Shown piece after piece: positions 7,127 through 13,771 of a DNA stretch of 13,771 nt. The DNA comes from Chloroflexota bacterium (GTDB taxonomy: Bacteria; Chloroflexota; Anaerolineae; Ardenticatenales; Ardenticatenaceae). A model generated the notes under the pieces. The model was not told where the DNA came from. It ran no database searches and was given only the letters and a program-made list of their open reading frames with translations. How positions within the stretch are numbered: the first letter of the stretch is position 1; each line of letters starts with the position of its first letter. The stretch spans positions 1 to 13,771 of the forward strand of contig DOUV01000695.1 in NCBI GenBank assembly GCA_003520455.1. Reading direction: 5' to 3'. The position numbers and the translations under genes are program-made.

Positions 7127-7155
7127 TTGCCTTTGGAGGTTCTCCCTCGTATCAT
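7127..7155 (+). promoter_or_regulatory. Possible promoter upstream of the kinase remnant
   Basis: TTGCCT (7127-7132) and TATCAT (7150-7155) lie 17 nt apart, a moderate sigma70-type match, 148 nt upstream of ATG 7303. Just before it, GAGAGCC (7055-7061) and GGCTCTC (7098-7104) are complementary and enclose CGGAG/CTCCG (7064-7068 with 7072-7076), perhaps the 3' end structure of the dehydratase transcript, followed by a pyrimidine-rich stretch. The remainder of 7045-7302 shows nothing I can name. Confidence 0.3.
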
Positions 7156-7302
7156 GAATCCTGAAATCTACGAGTGCCGCCGCGACCACAGAAACCGGGA
7201 GTGATCCCAAGAGGTGCAGTGGCGTTGAAGCTCCACGTCGTGCCGGTACAGGCCAGAGCACTGTCGCAGCTTACCACAATCAGCGACCACGGAGTCAAGA
7301 AG

Positions 7303-7979
7303 ATGTCCAATCGAAGCGTACGCCCTGCGTTGCGGCGCTATGGCCTGCCTGTCCTGGCGAGTGCTCTTGCACTTGTTTTCGCCTGGCTGATCCGTCCGTG
7401 GATCGAGCCCAACGTGTACTCCCTGTTGTTGGCCGCCGTTGTGGTCAGTGCCTGGTACGCCGGCTTTGGTCCTCGGCGCCTGGCCACTCTTATCGGCGCG
7501 ATCCTCAGTTACTCCTTCTTCCTGCCCCCCACCTATTCACTCGATGCGATCCGGGTGAGCACACTGGTCCAATGGAGTGTGTTCGTCCTCGTCACGTTGC
7601 TGATTCGCTCGCTCCCGGCTGTTCGCAAACGAGCAGTCGTCTTCATGAACCCGGTTGCCGAACCGTTGACCGGCTCGAAACAGAAAGCAGCCATCGGCAA
7701 AGTGTTAGAAGATGTCTTTCGGGTTGTCGACGAGCAAACGCGGGTTCCGGTCGAAAACCTTGTGACACGAGTGCTCCGAGCAACACGTTCGCCAACCCGG
7801 AAGACCGTACCGTGCTCATCGCCAATAACGGTCTTGAGAAACCGATTGAAGATAGCGCTGCTCCAATCAAAGCCGGTCAGGGGAAGACGAGCGGTGTGAT
7901 CCTGGCCTTCCGCGATGCGAGGAAGCGGTGCCACAGGAATCTTGTCCGGAGGAGGGGCCGGGTAGAGTCGCTCCCATAG
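7303..7979 (+). pseudogene. Decayed sensor histidine kinase: DUF4118 membrane region plus broken PAS
   Basis: From ATG 7303 (GGAG at 7291-7294) the frame runs to 7899 (198 aa). Residues 13-105 hold about four membrane segments with the DUF4118/KdpD-type signature VVSAWYAGFGPRRLATLIGA and YSFFLPPTYSLDAIR. VVFMNPVAEPLTG (112-124) and VLEDVFRVVDEQTRVPVENL (134-153) are the middle of a PAS domain, but the PAS N-terminus is missing. After VLR (157-159) homology moves to another frame: ANPEDRTVLIANNGLEKPIE and DSAAPIKAGQGKTSGVILAF from about 7788 to a stop at 7977-7979. The frame switch lies between 7779 and 7788. No GAF, HisKA or ATPase part remains. The shorter frame may still be expressed as a membrane peptide. 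It lies 84 nt upstream of the intact kinase. Confidence 0.8.
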
Positions 7980-8063
7980 TCTGAACCGAGTTGGTGCTCG
8001 TCGGATCCGGCCGGATCAAAGAATAACGTGGACGATGGCAGGGATTCATACCACGAGGGACGG

Positions 8064-10016
8064 ATGGAACACGAGGTACTGACTGCCGAAGAAGTGTCAG
8101 CCGTTCTCCGGGTGAGCCGGGATGCGGTGCGCCGGCTGCTCAGGCAAGGGCGTCTGCGCGGTGTGAAGATTGGCCCGTCGTGGCGCATCCGCCGCGTCGA
8201 TCTTGCGGCCTTTTTGAAGAGCGAGCGCGAGGCGCCAGGACAGGAGCGGGTGACCCGAGAAGCCCTCCGTCCCAGCGAAGGACCGCTTCCGGCTGCGAGC
8301 GTGGAGGAAACGTTTCGGGGACTGCTGGAATCGGCCCCGGATGCCATCGTCATCGTCAACAGGGACGGTTGCATCGTCCTCATCAACACGCAGGCTGAGC
8401 GGATGTTCGGCTACGAGCGGGAGGAGTTGCTGGGCCAACCCGTTGAGATTCTGCTGCCCGAGCGCTTCCAGAACGGGCATGTTGGTCACCGGACGCACTA
8501 CGCCGCCGCCCCTCGCACGCGTCCGATGGGCGTCGGCCTCAACCTCTACGCCCGGCGCAAGGATGGCAGCGAGTTCCCTACCGAGATCAGCCTGAGTCCC
8601 CTGGAGACGGAGGAGGGGCTCCTCATCACGAGTGTCATCCGTGATATCACTGAACGCCAGCGGGCGGAGGAAGAACGCGCGCAACTGGTCCGCGAGCAAG
8701 CGGCCCGCGCGGTAGCCGAGGCGGCCCAGCAGCGCCTGTTGTTCCTCGCTCACGCCGGGAAACAACTGGCACGTTCTCTCGATTATGAGACCACCCTCAA
8801 AAACGTCGCGCAACTCGCGGTCCCAATCCTTGCCGATTGGTGTACCGTCGATGTCATCGATGAGGAAGGCCAGATTCGGCACGTGGCGGTGGCCCACGTG
8901 AATCCGGAGAAGGTGGCGTGGGCTCAGGCGCTCCAGCGCCGCTATCCGCCCGACCCCGACGCACCGTACGGGGTTCCGAAGGTCCTGCGCACCGGCCAAT
9001 CTCAGCTGTACCCCCAGATTGCCGACGCGGCGCTCGTCGCGGCCGCGCAGAATGCTGAGCGTCTCCGGCTCATTCGTGAGATCGGCATGACATCCGTCAT
9101 GATTGTGCCGCTCCTGGCCCCCGGCCGGACGCTCGGCGCGATCACCCTGGTGTCGGCCGAATCGGGGCGGCACTATGGTCCAGACGATCTGGCGCTGGCC
9201 GAAGAGCTGGCCGGGCGCGCCGCGCTGGCAGTGGAGAACGCCCGGCTCTACCGTGAGGCCCAAGAGGCCATCAACATCCGGGATCAGTTCCTCTCCATCG
9301 CCTCCCACGAGCTCCGCACCCCGCTGATGGCGCTTCAGGGGTACGCCGAACTGCTCCTGCGGCGCGAGGCGCGTGAGAGTACCATTCCCACTCGCGATCG
9401 CCGCGCGCTCCAGACGATCCATGCCCAGTCTGTCCGCCTGCACAAACTGATAGACCTGCTCCTGGATTTCTCGCGCCTCCAAACCGGCCGGCTGCGCCTC
9501 GATCGCTCGCCGGTAGATCTCACTGCCCTGGTGCACCGGCTGATGGAGGAGACCCAACCGACGCTGCGGCAGCATACCGTGCAACTCCTCTGTCCCGAGG
9601 TGCCGCTCATCGTCGAGGGTGATGAACTGCGCCTCGAACAGGTACTGCAGAACCTTCTCGATAATGCCATCAAATACAGTCCCCAAGGTGGGCCGATCAC
9701 CCTGCGCCTTGCCCGTCGGCGTGACCAGGTCGTGATCAGTGTCTCCGACCAGGGCATCGGCATCCCGGCCGCAGCGCTGCCACAGCTCTTCAACCGCTTC
9801 TACCGCGTCACCACCGCCGGCACTCAACAGATTAGTGGGATGGGCCTGGGGCTCTACGTGGTCAAAGAGGTGGTCACTCTTCACGGCGGCACGATCGAGG
9901 TGAGCAGCCAGGAGGGCGAAGGAAGTACCTTTACCGTGTTCCTCCCTGCGGCTGATGGGGAGATGGTGGAGCCGGGAGTCGGCGTGAACACCAGCAGAAG
10001 CGGGGTAGGAGCCTGA
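8064..10016 (+). CDS. Histidine kinase with N-terminal excisionase-type HTH, PAS and GAF
   Basis: This is a 650-aa soluble protein with no membrane segment. Domains in order: a helix-turn-helix of the excisionase/MerR type (about 5-51, [20 protein letters not shown] and [16 protein letters not shown]); PAS sensor (about 80-200, [40 protein letters not shown]); coiled linker; GAF (about 225-395); HisKA with SHELRTP (414-420, phospho-acceptor H415); HATPase with [10 protein letters not shown] (531-540), DQGIGIP (562-568) and GMGLGLYVV (592-600). It should autophosphorylate H415 and pass phosphate to an unseen response regulator. A GTG at 8028 would add 12 residues but lacks a ribosome site; ATG 8064 has GAGGGA just upstream and starts directly at the HTH. 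No response regulator is adjacent. Confidence 0.93.
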   Translation: MEHEVLTAEEVSAVLRVSRDAVRRLLRQGRLRGVKIGPSWRIRRVDLAAFLKSEREAPGQERVTREALRPSEGPLPAASVEETFRGLLESAPDAIVIVNRDGCIVLINTQAERMFGYEREELLGQPVEILLPERFQNGHVGHRTHYAAAPRTRPMGVGLNLYARRKDGSEFPTEISLSPLETEEGLLITSVIRDITERQRAEEERAQLVREQAARAVAEAAQQRLLFLAHAGKQLARSLDYETTLKNVAQLAVPILADWCTVDVIDEEGQIRHVAVAHVNPEKVAWAQALQRRYPPDPDAPYGVPKVLRTGQSQLYPQIADAALVAAAQNAERLRLIREIGMTSVMIVPLLAPGRTLGAITLVSAESGRHYGPDDLALAEELAGRAALAVENARLYREAQEAINIRDQFLSIASHELRTPLMALQGYAELLLRREARESTIPTRDRRALQTIHAQSVRLHKLIDLLLDFSRLQTGRLRLDRSPVDLTALVHRLMEETQPTLRQHTVQLLCPEVPLIVEGDELRLEQVLQNLLDNAIKYSPQGGPITLRLARRRDQVVISVSDQGIGIPAAALPQLFNRFYRVTTAGTQQISGMGLGLYVVKEVVTLHGGTIEVSSQEGEGSTFTVFLPAADGEMVEPGVGVNTSRSGVGA

Positions 10017-10040
10017 TCTCTATCGCGGTGGTTGTGCTCA

Positions 10041-10070
10041 TGGCGCCCCTCTGCCGCTCACAAGGCGCCA
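10041..10070. repeat. Inverted repeat between convergent genes
   Basis: TGGCGCC (10041-10047) and GGCGCCA (10064-10070) are exact complements around a 16-nt spacer. They lie in the 116-nt gap between the kinase stop and the stop of the convergent 190-aa gene. A bidirectional terminator is possible, but no T-tract flanks it on either strand. Confidence 0.35.
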
Positions 10071-10132
10071 GCCAGCCCGAGCGAGGAGATTTGAGTCACT
10101 CGGCACCTACAGCGATACAGGTGGCCGTCGTC

Positions 10133-10705
10133 TCACCAGTCGGGCACCACCTCGTAGTCGGGGGGGCTCAAGGGATCGTCGCCACCGCGATCGCGGAAGA
10201 GGCGCGGCTGGTGGGCGCTGTCCTCGTCGGCAATATCGAAGGCCCGTAGATCGAGCTGGGTCTGGATGAGCCCGTAGAGCGGATCGTCGGCGATGGGTCG
10301 TTGGCTACGCAAATCGCTGAGGTCCGCGGCCCGACGGAGTCGCCCCCAGGTCGTGGGCACAAACAGCAAACGCCGGCCGCTGCGCCCGACCACCGGCGGA
10401 TCGAGGGCCTCCACCCGCCCGAGCCCGACCCGGTAGTAGGGTTCATCAGCCCGCGAATGGTCACTCTCAGCCGGCAGGAGCGCGCGCCGCGCGACAACCG
10501 CGATGACTCCGATCGGTGCCCACCACTCGATCCGCCACTTGCGCTCTCCAAAGCTTGCCGGCTGGTAGAAGGCCAGCGCCTGGGCGCGGCTGAGGGCGGT
10601 AGGAGCCTGGGCGACCGGCACACGGTAGAAGCCCTGCTCACACGCCAGGCGGAGGTCGCGCGGCTGGGGCAGGAGGGCGATGAGGACAGGTGTTGTGTCG
10701 TCCAC
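10133..10705 (-). CDS. Uncharacterised protein
   Basis: This 190-aa soluble protein is not recognised with a named function. The pattern FYRVPV (26-31), ALAFYQPASFGERKWRIEWW (43-62), ARRALLPAESDHSRADEPYY (72-91), a short RVGLG segment, then RRLLFVPTTWGRLRRAADLSDL (from 111) looks like a genuine conserved domain: aromatic- and arginine-rich, alternating strands and helices. I recall similar segments in uncharacterised proteins of Chloroflexota and cyanobacteria, some near or fused to nuclease-like domains, but cannot verify this. The last 35 residues are acidic and proline-rich. The start is GTG with AAGGA about 11 nt upstream on the - strand. It follows the YyaL-type gene by 122 nt on the same strand and may share its transcript. 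Confidence 0.7.
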   Translation of the reverse strand: MDDTTPVLIALLPQPRDLRLACEQGFYRVPVAQAPTALSRAQALAFYQPASFGERKWRIEWWAPIGVIAVVARRALLPAESDHSRADEPYYRVGLGRVEALDPPVVGRSGRRLLFVPTTWGRLRRAADLSDLRSQRPIADDPLYGLIQTQLDLRAFDIADEDSAHQPRLFRDRGGDDPLSPPDYEVVPDW

Positions 10706-10827
10706 AGCGTTTCATGTCCTTGTTCTGTCTGATGAGAGGGGAGCAGGTGAAAAGGTTGAAGGGCCGCAGGCGCGACGCTCCCGAATGGGCTCGAATCTGC
10801 GCCCCTCACCTCGAACTGGCAACTTTT

Positions 10828-12888
10828 TCAACCGGATCGGGCCAGAGCGTCCTCGATCTGCGTCGCCAGCGCGCCGGGATCAGTCGTCGGCGCCTTGCAT
10901 GTGAAGTGCTGGCAGAGATAGGCGGTAGGCTGACCGTCTCGTTGAGTACGATCGGCCAGGAGCGGGATGAAGTCGCCCAGCTCCTCGCCGGGAGCCTGGC
11001 CGGCGATCAACTTATTGGGCAGGTAGCGCTCCTCGATCACGCGCAGGAAGGGTTCCAGGCCCTCAGACGAACCGACCAGCGCGAACTCCAGCGGTGTCGA
11101 GAGGTAAAAGTCCATCGCTACGAGCCATTGCCCGAAGCCCAGTGGCTGCTCGCCGGCGGCCTGGCCGACCAGTCTGAGGGTTTGGTCCGCCGCCCGCCGC
11201 ATCTGCTCGTCACCGAGGTAGGCCGCGAGCTGCAACAACGCCGTCGCTGCCAAACTATTGCCGCTCGGCGTGGCGTTGTCAATCACCTCCTTGGGCCGTA
11301 CGATCAACCCGCCGCGAGCCGCCGCCGTGTCGAAGAATCCGCCCTGATCCTCGTCCCAGTAGCGCGCCGCCATCACCTCCGTCAAGGCCGACGCCTCACG
11401 CAACCAGCGCGGCTCGAACGTGGCCTCGTAGAGCTTCACCAGGCCGAAGACGAGAGCAGCGTAGTCTTCGAGGAAGGCGGTGATTTTGGCCTCCCCCTCC
11501 CTCCAGGATCGGAGGAGGCTGCCACCCGCGGTGCGCAGATGCGTCAGGACGAACTCGGCATTGCGCTCGGCCACCTGGCGATAGTCGTCGCGGTGGAGCA
11601 CGCGGGCGGCCTCGGCAAAGGCGGCCAGCATCAGGCCGTTCCAGGCGGTTAGCACTTTGGTGTCTTTGCCAGGGGGCACCCGCCGGGAGCGGACCTCGAA
11701 CAATTTGGCCTTCGCCGCTTCCAGCAGGACGGTCATCTCCGCCTCGGTCATGGCGAGTTGCTCGGCCACAACATCTGGATCGCGCGGGACCCATAGGATG
11801 GTCTTCCCTTCCCAGTTCCCGCCAGGCGTGACGTTGTAGTAGGCCTGCACCACGCGCCACTCGGCCGGCGACAACACCGCCTGCATCTCCGCCGGCTCCC
11901 AAACGAAGAACTTGCCCTCCTCGCCCTCGCTGTCAGCGTCTTGGGACGAGTAGAAGCCGCCGGCCGGGTGCGTCATCTGGCGCCGGACGTACTCGAGCGT
12001 TTCCACCGCCACCTGGCGGTAGAGCTCGTCGCCGTAGCGCTGCCAGGCGTGCAGGTAGAGCCGCACGAGTTGGCCGTTGTCATAGAGCATCTTCTCGAAG
12101 TGGGGCACCAGCCAGCGCTGATCAGTTGCGTAGCGGTGGAACCCGCCGCCGATCTGGTCGTAGATGCCGCCGCGAGCCATGCGGTTGAGCGTACGGCGCA
12201 GCGCCGCCCGGGCGTTCTGGTTGTCCGAGCGGGCCTCGGCACGGAGCAAGAACGCCAGGGCCATCGGCTGGGGGAATTTGGGCGCCTGACCGAAGCCACC
12301 CCACTGCATGTCCGCGTGGCGCAGGAGCATCGACGTAGCGCGATGAAGAATCTCGGCATTGAGCGTTTCGTCGCGCGACGCCAGGCGCGCGCGGGCCTGG
12401 AGATGATCGAGGAGTTGGCGGCCCTGCTGCTCGACATCACCGCGGCGCTCATGGTACACGTTGGCGACGCCCGTGAGCACCTGCTTGAAGGCCGGCATCC
12501 CGTACTGGGGCTGGGACGGGAAATAGGTCCCTCCGTAGAAGGGAACCCCCTCGGGCGTAAGAAAGACCGACATCGGCCAGCCACCGCTCCCGGTCATCGC
12601 CTGAACGGCGTCCATGTAGATCGCATCCAGGTCGGGTCGCTCCTCACGATCGACCTTGATGCTGATGAAATTCTCATTCATGATCGCGGCGGTGCCGGGG
12701 TCCTCGAACGATTCGTGCTCCATCACGTGACACCAATGGCAGGCCGAGTAGCCGATACTCAAGAAGATCGGCTTATCTTCCTCGCGCGCCCGGCGCAAGG
12801 CTTCTTCTGACCACGGATACCAATCAACCGGATTCTCTTTATGCTGTAACAAGTAGGGGCTCGTCTCGTTCGCTAACCGGTTCGCCAT
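10828..12888 (-). CDS. YyaL/SPATA20-family thioredoxin-domain protein
   Basis: This 686-aa protein belongs to the DUF255/YyaL family related to mammalian SPATA20. The N-terminal thioredoxin-like domain begins [20 protein letters not shown], with [12 protein letters not shown] (20-31), the active-site-like CHWC (50-53), [13 protein letters not shown] (80-92) and [11 protein letters not shown] (102-112) with the cis-proline position at P105. The rest is an (alpha/alpha)6-barrel region like N-acylglucosamine 2-epimerases and glycoside hydrolases, with [20 protein letters not shown] and [18 protein letters not shown]. The C-terminal [11 protein letters not shown] (657-667) is a family hallmark. 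The biochemical role is unknown; redox or sugar processing is speculative. ATG 12888 has AGAGGAG (+ strand 12895-12901) at good spacing and a promoter at 12940-12968. Confidence 0.94.
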   Translation of the reverse strand: MANRLANETSPYLLQHKENPVDWYPWSEEALRRAREEDKPIFLSIGYSACHWCHVMEHESFEDPGTAAIMNENFISIKVDREERPDLDAIYMDAVQAMTGSGGWPMSVFLTPEGVPFYGGTYFPSQPQYGMPAFKQVLTGVANVYHERRGDVEQQGRQLLDHLQARARLASRDETLNAEILHRATSMLLRHADMQWGGFGQAPKFPQPMALAFLLRAEARSDNQNARAALRRTLNRMARGGIYDQIGGGFHRYATDQRWLVPHFEKMLYDNGQLVRLYLHAWQRYGDELYRQVAVETLEYVRRQMTHPAGGFYSSQDADSEGEEGKFFVWEPAEMQAVLSPAEWRVVQAYYNVTPGGNWEGKTILWVPRDPDVVAEQLAMTEAEMTVLLEAAKAKLFEVRSRRVPPGKDTKVLTAWNGLMLAAFAEAARVLHRDDYRQVAERNAEFVLTHLRTAGGSLLRSWREGEAKITAFLEDYAALVFGLVKLYEATFEPRWLREASALTEVMAARYWDEDQGGFFDTAAARGGLIVRPKEVIDNATPSGNSLAATALLQLAAYLGDEQMRRAADQTLRLVGQAAGEQPLGFGQWLVAMDFYLSTPLEFALVGSSEGLEPFLRVIEERYLPNKLIAGQAPGEELGDFIPLLADRTQRDGQPTAYLCQHFTCKAPTTDPGALATQIEDALARSG

Positions 12889-12910
12889 CGACCACTCCTC
12901 TCGCCATTGA

Positions 12911-12989
12911 TTGTCGCGGATTAGACCTTACCTGACTCCATCTTACCAAGCACCCTCCGTGCCTGCAATCCAGGAAAGGTCCGCGACAA
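12911..12989. repeat. 10-bp inverted repeat bracketing the yyaL-type promoter
   Basis: TTGTCGCGGA (12911-12920) and TCCGCGACAA (12980-12989) are exact inverted copies separated by 59 nt. The -10 and -35 boxes at 12940-12968 lie symmetrically between them. They could be paired operator sites or arms of a large hairpin; binding protein unknown. Confidence 0.4.
12940..12968 (-). promoter_or_regulatory. Sigma70-type promoter for the YyaL-family gene
   Basis: On the - strand TTGCAG (12968-12963) and TAAGAT (12945-12940) are separated by 17 nt, 51 nt upstream of the start codon at 12888. The transcript would have a leader of about 45 nt carrying the AGAGGAG ribosome site. Confidence 0.55.
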
Positions 12990-13308
12990 AAACTCGCGAA
13001 ATGATCGATGAAGAACGACGAGCGACAAGAACAAAGGACTGGCCAGCAAGAAAATCGCCTTTCGTCGCAACTGACCGACTCGCGACGATGATTGGAAACT
13101 TTCACCACTCAGCAACGACCGATGATCCTGACAACCGCGCAGGAATCGCGCTCCCCCCGTTTGGACCCTACTGTGTCACGGGGCCACTGCACTTCGCCGC
13201 ACGTCCAGGAGGACGAGGCTTCGATGGGTGCTCTTGCCCAGGATGAGGCTGAGTATGACATCTCGACAAGATGAGATAACTATCCGACATCCAAATAAGG
13301 CCGCCATC
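12990..13308. other. Intergenic stretch, no gene recognised
   Basis: Short open frames on both strands lack homology, ribosome sites and codon character of a gene. The segment 12980-13090 carries several TCGCGA/CGCGAC words that echo the inverted repeat by the adjacent promoter. Nothing else could be named. Confidence 0.4.
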
Positions 13309-13355
13309 GCGTGGAAATTCCTGGAGGGAAAATCCCAAGCCAGGAATTTCCACGC
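13309..13355. repeat. 16-bp perfect inverted repeat with nested inner hairpin
   Basis: GCGTGGAAATTCCTGG (13309-13324) and CCAGGAATTTCCACGC (13340-13355) are exact complements. The 15-nt spacer itself contains GGGA/TCCC (13326-13329 with 13333-13336), so one long interrupted hairpin of 20 bp can form. No T-tract follows on either side. It could be a strong transcription barrier, a cruciform, or an end structure of a mobile element. Confidence 0.65.
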
Positions 13356-13367
13356 CTTCTGGGCCGC

Positions 13368-13395
13368 TTGAGAGGGGGCAGGACCGTGTTAAAAT
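13368..13395 (+). promoter_or_regulatory. Orphan sigma70-like promoter
   Basis: TTGAGA (13368-13373) and TAAAAT (13390-13395) are 16 nt apart, each 5 of 6 to consensus. No established gene lies downstream before the IS end; only the 41-codon frame at 13405 follows. Confidence 0.35.
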
Positions 13396-13404
13396 TCAAA
13401 AAAG

Positions 13405-13530
13405 ATGCAATGTGACCAGACAATCTTCCAGAATATCCCTATCGCTTCTGAGTTTACCCGGGCAAAGGCACTTGCCAAAATCGACCCCAACCCACCCATA
13501 GAAGGTGTGATAATTATCACACCCCGCTAG
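13405..13530 (+). CDS. Candidate 41-aa small ORF
   Basis: An ATG 9 nt after a -10 like box opens a 41-codon frame beginning MQCDQTIFQNIPIASEFTRA and ending EGVIIITPR before TAG. There is no Shine-Dalgarno; if expressed from the promoter at 13368-13395 the mRNA would be almost leaderless. The last codons coincide with the 20-bp palindrome at 13504-13523. No family was recognised. It could equally be chance in a lower-GC patch. Confidence 0.2.
   Translation: MQCDQTIFQNIPIASEFTRAKALAKIDPNPPIEGVIIITPR
13504..13523. repeat. Perfect 20-bp palindrome, TGTGA-N6-TCACA type
   Basis: GGTGTGATAATTATCACACC is a perfect palindrome. Its core TGTGA-TAATTA-TCACA has the architecture of CRP/FNR-superfamily operators. 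In RNA it would form an 8-bp stem with an AATT loop. It lies about 22 bp left of the proposed IS end. Confidence 0.6.
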
Positions 13531-13544
13531 AGAGAATTTGGAAT

Positions 13545-13771
13545 TGTTTTCGCGAATCTACAAGGGGGCCCAGGCGCCGGATTTTGATGATCGAAAAGGG
13601 GGCCACCACGCCCAGACTCGGCTCTGGTGAGGGCAACGGACAGCCACACGGAAGCGGAGGGGAGCTGATCACAGTGGCAGACCGCGAAGCAATCCGACGG
13701 GCGGATTTGATCGAAGCGAACAGCATCCGGCCGATCGCGCGCGCGCTGAAGCCCTCGCGCCAGACGGTGGC
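13545..13771 (+). mobile_element. IS21-family insertion sequence, left end (runs off window)
   Basis: A partial istA at the right edge identifies the family. Upstream, two related segments occur: TTTT followed by AAGGGGGCC ending near 13569, and TTTT followed by AAAGGGGGCCACC ending near 13606, about 34 bp apart. Repeats of this AAAGGGGNCC-type are characteristic of IS21 left ends. The outer copy starts with TGTTTTCGCG at 13545, matching the 5'-TG ends of the family, so I place the boundary there. Target duplication and right end are not visible. Confidence 0.55.
13674..13771 (+). CDS. istA: IS21-family transposase IstA, N-terminal fragment
   Basis: The frame is open to the window edge. VADREAIRRADLIEANSIRP followed by IARALKPSRQTV matches the N-terminal helix-turn-helix of IstA, the DDE transposase that acts with the ATPase IstB. 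GTG 13674 is chosen because GGAGGGGAG lies at 13656-13664 with 9-nt spacing. An in-frame ATG at 13587 would add 29 glycine- and proline-rich residues without a clear ribosome site. IstB is expected downstream of the window. Confidence 0.75.
   Translation, partial: MADREAIRRADLIEANSIRPIARALKPSRQTV

Noticed and set aside
7770..7800. Programmed frameshift in the DUF4118-PAS gene
   Set aside because: No slippery heptamer or downstream pseudoknot, and the PAS and kinase parts are otherwise deleted, so decay is simpler.
8097..9884. 595-codon - strand frame opposite the histidine kinase
   Set aside because: Long antisense frame is expected in high-GC coding DNA; the + strand carries all kinase motifs.
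10735..10807. tRNA-like 3' half (CTCGAAT loop, CCCCTC pairing with GAGGGG)
   Set aside because: The T-stem does not pair and no D or anticodon arm can be drawn.
12839..13115. Two overlapping - strand frames upstream of the YyaL-family gene
   Set aside because: They span its promoter and start, use a TTG or lack ribosome sites, and have cysteine/serine-rich products without homology.
1..13771. CRISPR array or defence island
   Set aside because: No regularly spaced direct repeats and no cas, restriction or toxin-antitoxin genes were seen.

Overview
The window comes from a high-GC bacterial chromosome. The order recA end, recX, rny, spoVS, together with a SpoVS-family protein in a genome that is not low-GC Firmicutes-like, and the style of the kinase and DUF4118 proteins, suggest a member of the Chloroflexota (Thermomicrobia/Sphaerobacter-like). 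This placement is inference from gene content and recollection; no database was searched.

Left block (1-3983, + strand). It opens with the C-terminal end of RecA, then a 383-nt structured intergenic stretch, recX (RecA modulator) and rny (membrane-anchored RNase Y) as a probable operon ending in a 12-bp hairpin. A 605-nt gap rich in inverted repeats follows. It holds a good sigma70-type promoter for spoVS, which ends in a convincing Rho-independent terminator.

Central block (4001-7044). holB (DNA polymerase III delta prime, - strand) is divergent from a LysE-type amino-acid exporter. The holB promoter sits so close to the ATG that the mRNA may be leaderless. A 318-nt stretch with several adjacent hairpins, one terminator-like, precedes a catabolic-type threonine/serine dehydratase.

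Signalling block (7303-10016). A decayed sensor kinase (DUF4118 membrane region plus a broken PAS domain, frameshifted and truncated) is followed by an intact soluble histidine kinase. The intact kinase has an unusual N-terminal excisionase/MerR-type DNA-binding helix-turn-helix, then PAS, GAF, HisKA and HATPase domains. This fusion is the most interesting protein in the window.

Right block (10133-13771). Two - strand genes lie here: an uncharacterised 190-aa protein and a YyaL/SPATA20-family thioredoxin-fold protein whose promoter is bracketed by a 10-bp inverted repeat. Beyond it is about 650 nt without a confident gene. That stretch contains a 16-bp nested inverted repeat, an orphan promoter with a 41-codon ORF, and a perfect 20-bp palindrome of TGTGA-N6-TCACA form. 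It abuts the left end of an IS21-family insertion sequence whose istA runs off the window.

No CRISPR array, tRNA, rRNA or obvious defence operon was seen. The best candidates for something undescribed are the HTH-kinase fusion, the structured leader before the dehydratase gene, the recA-recX intergenic RNA fold and the repeat-rich segment beside the IS.
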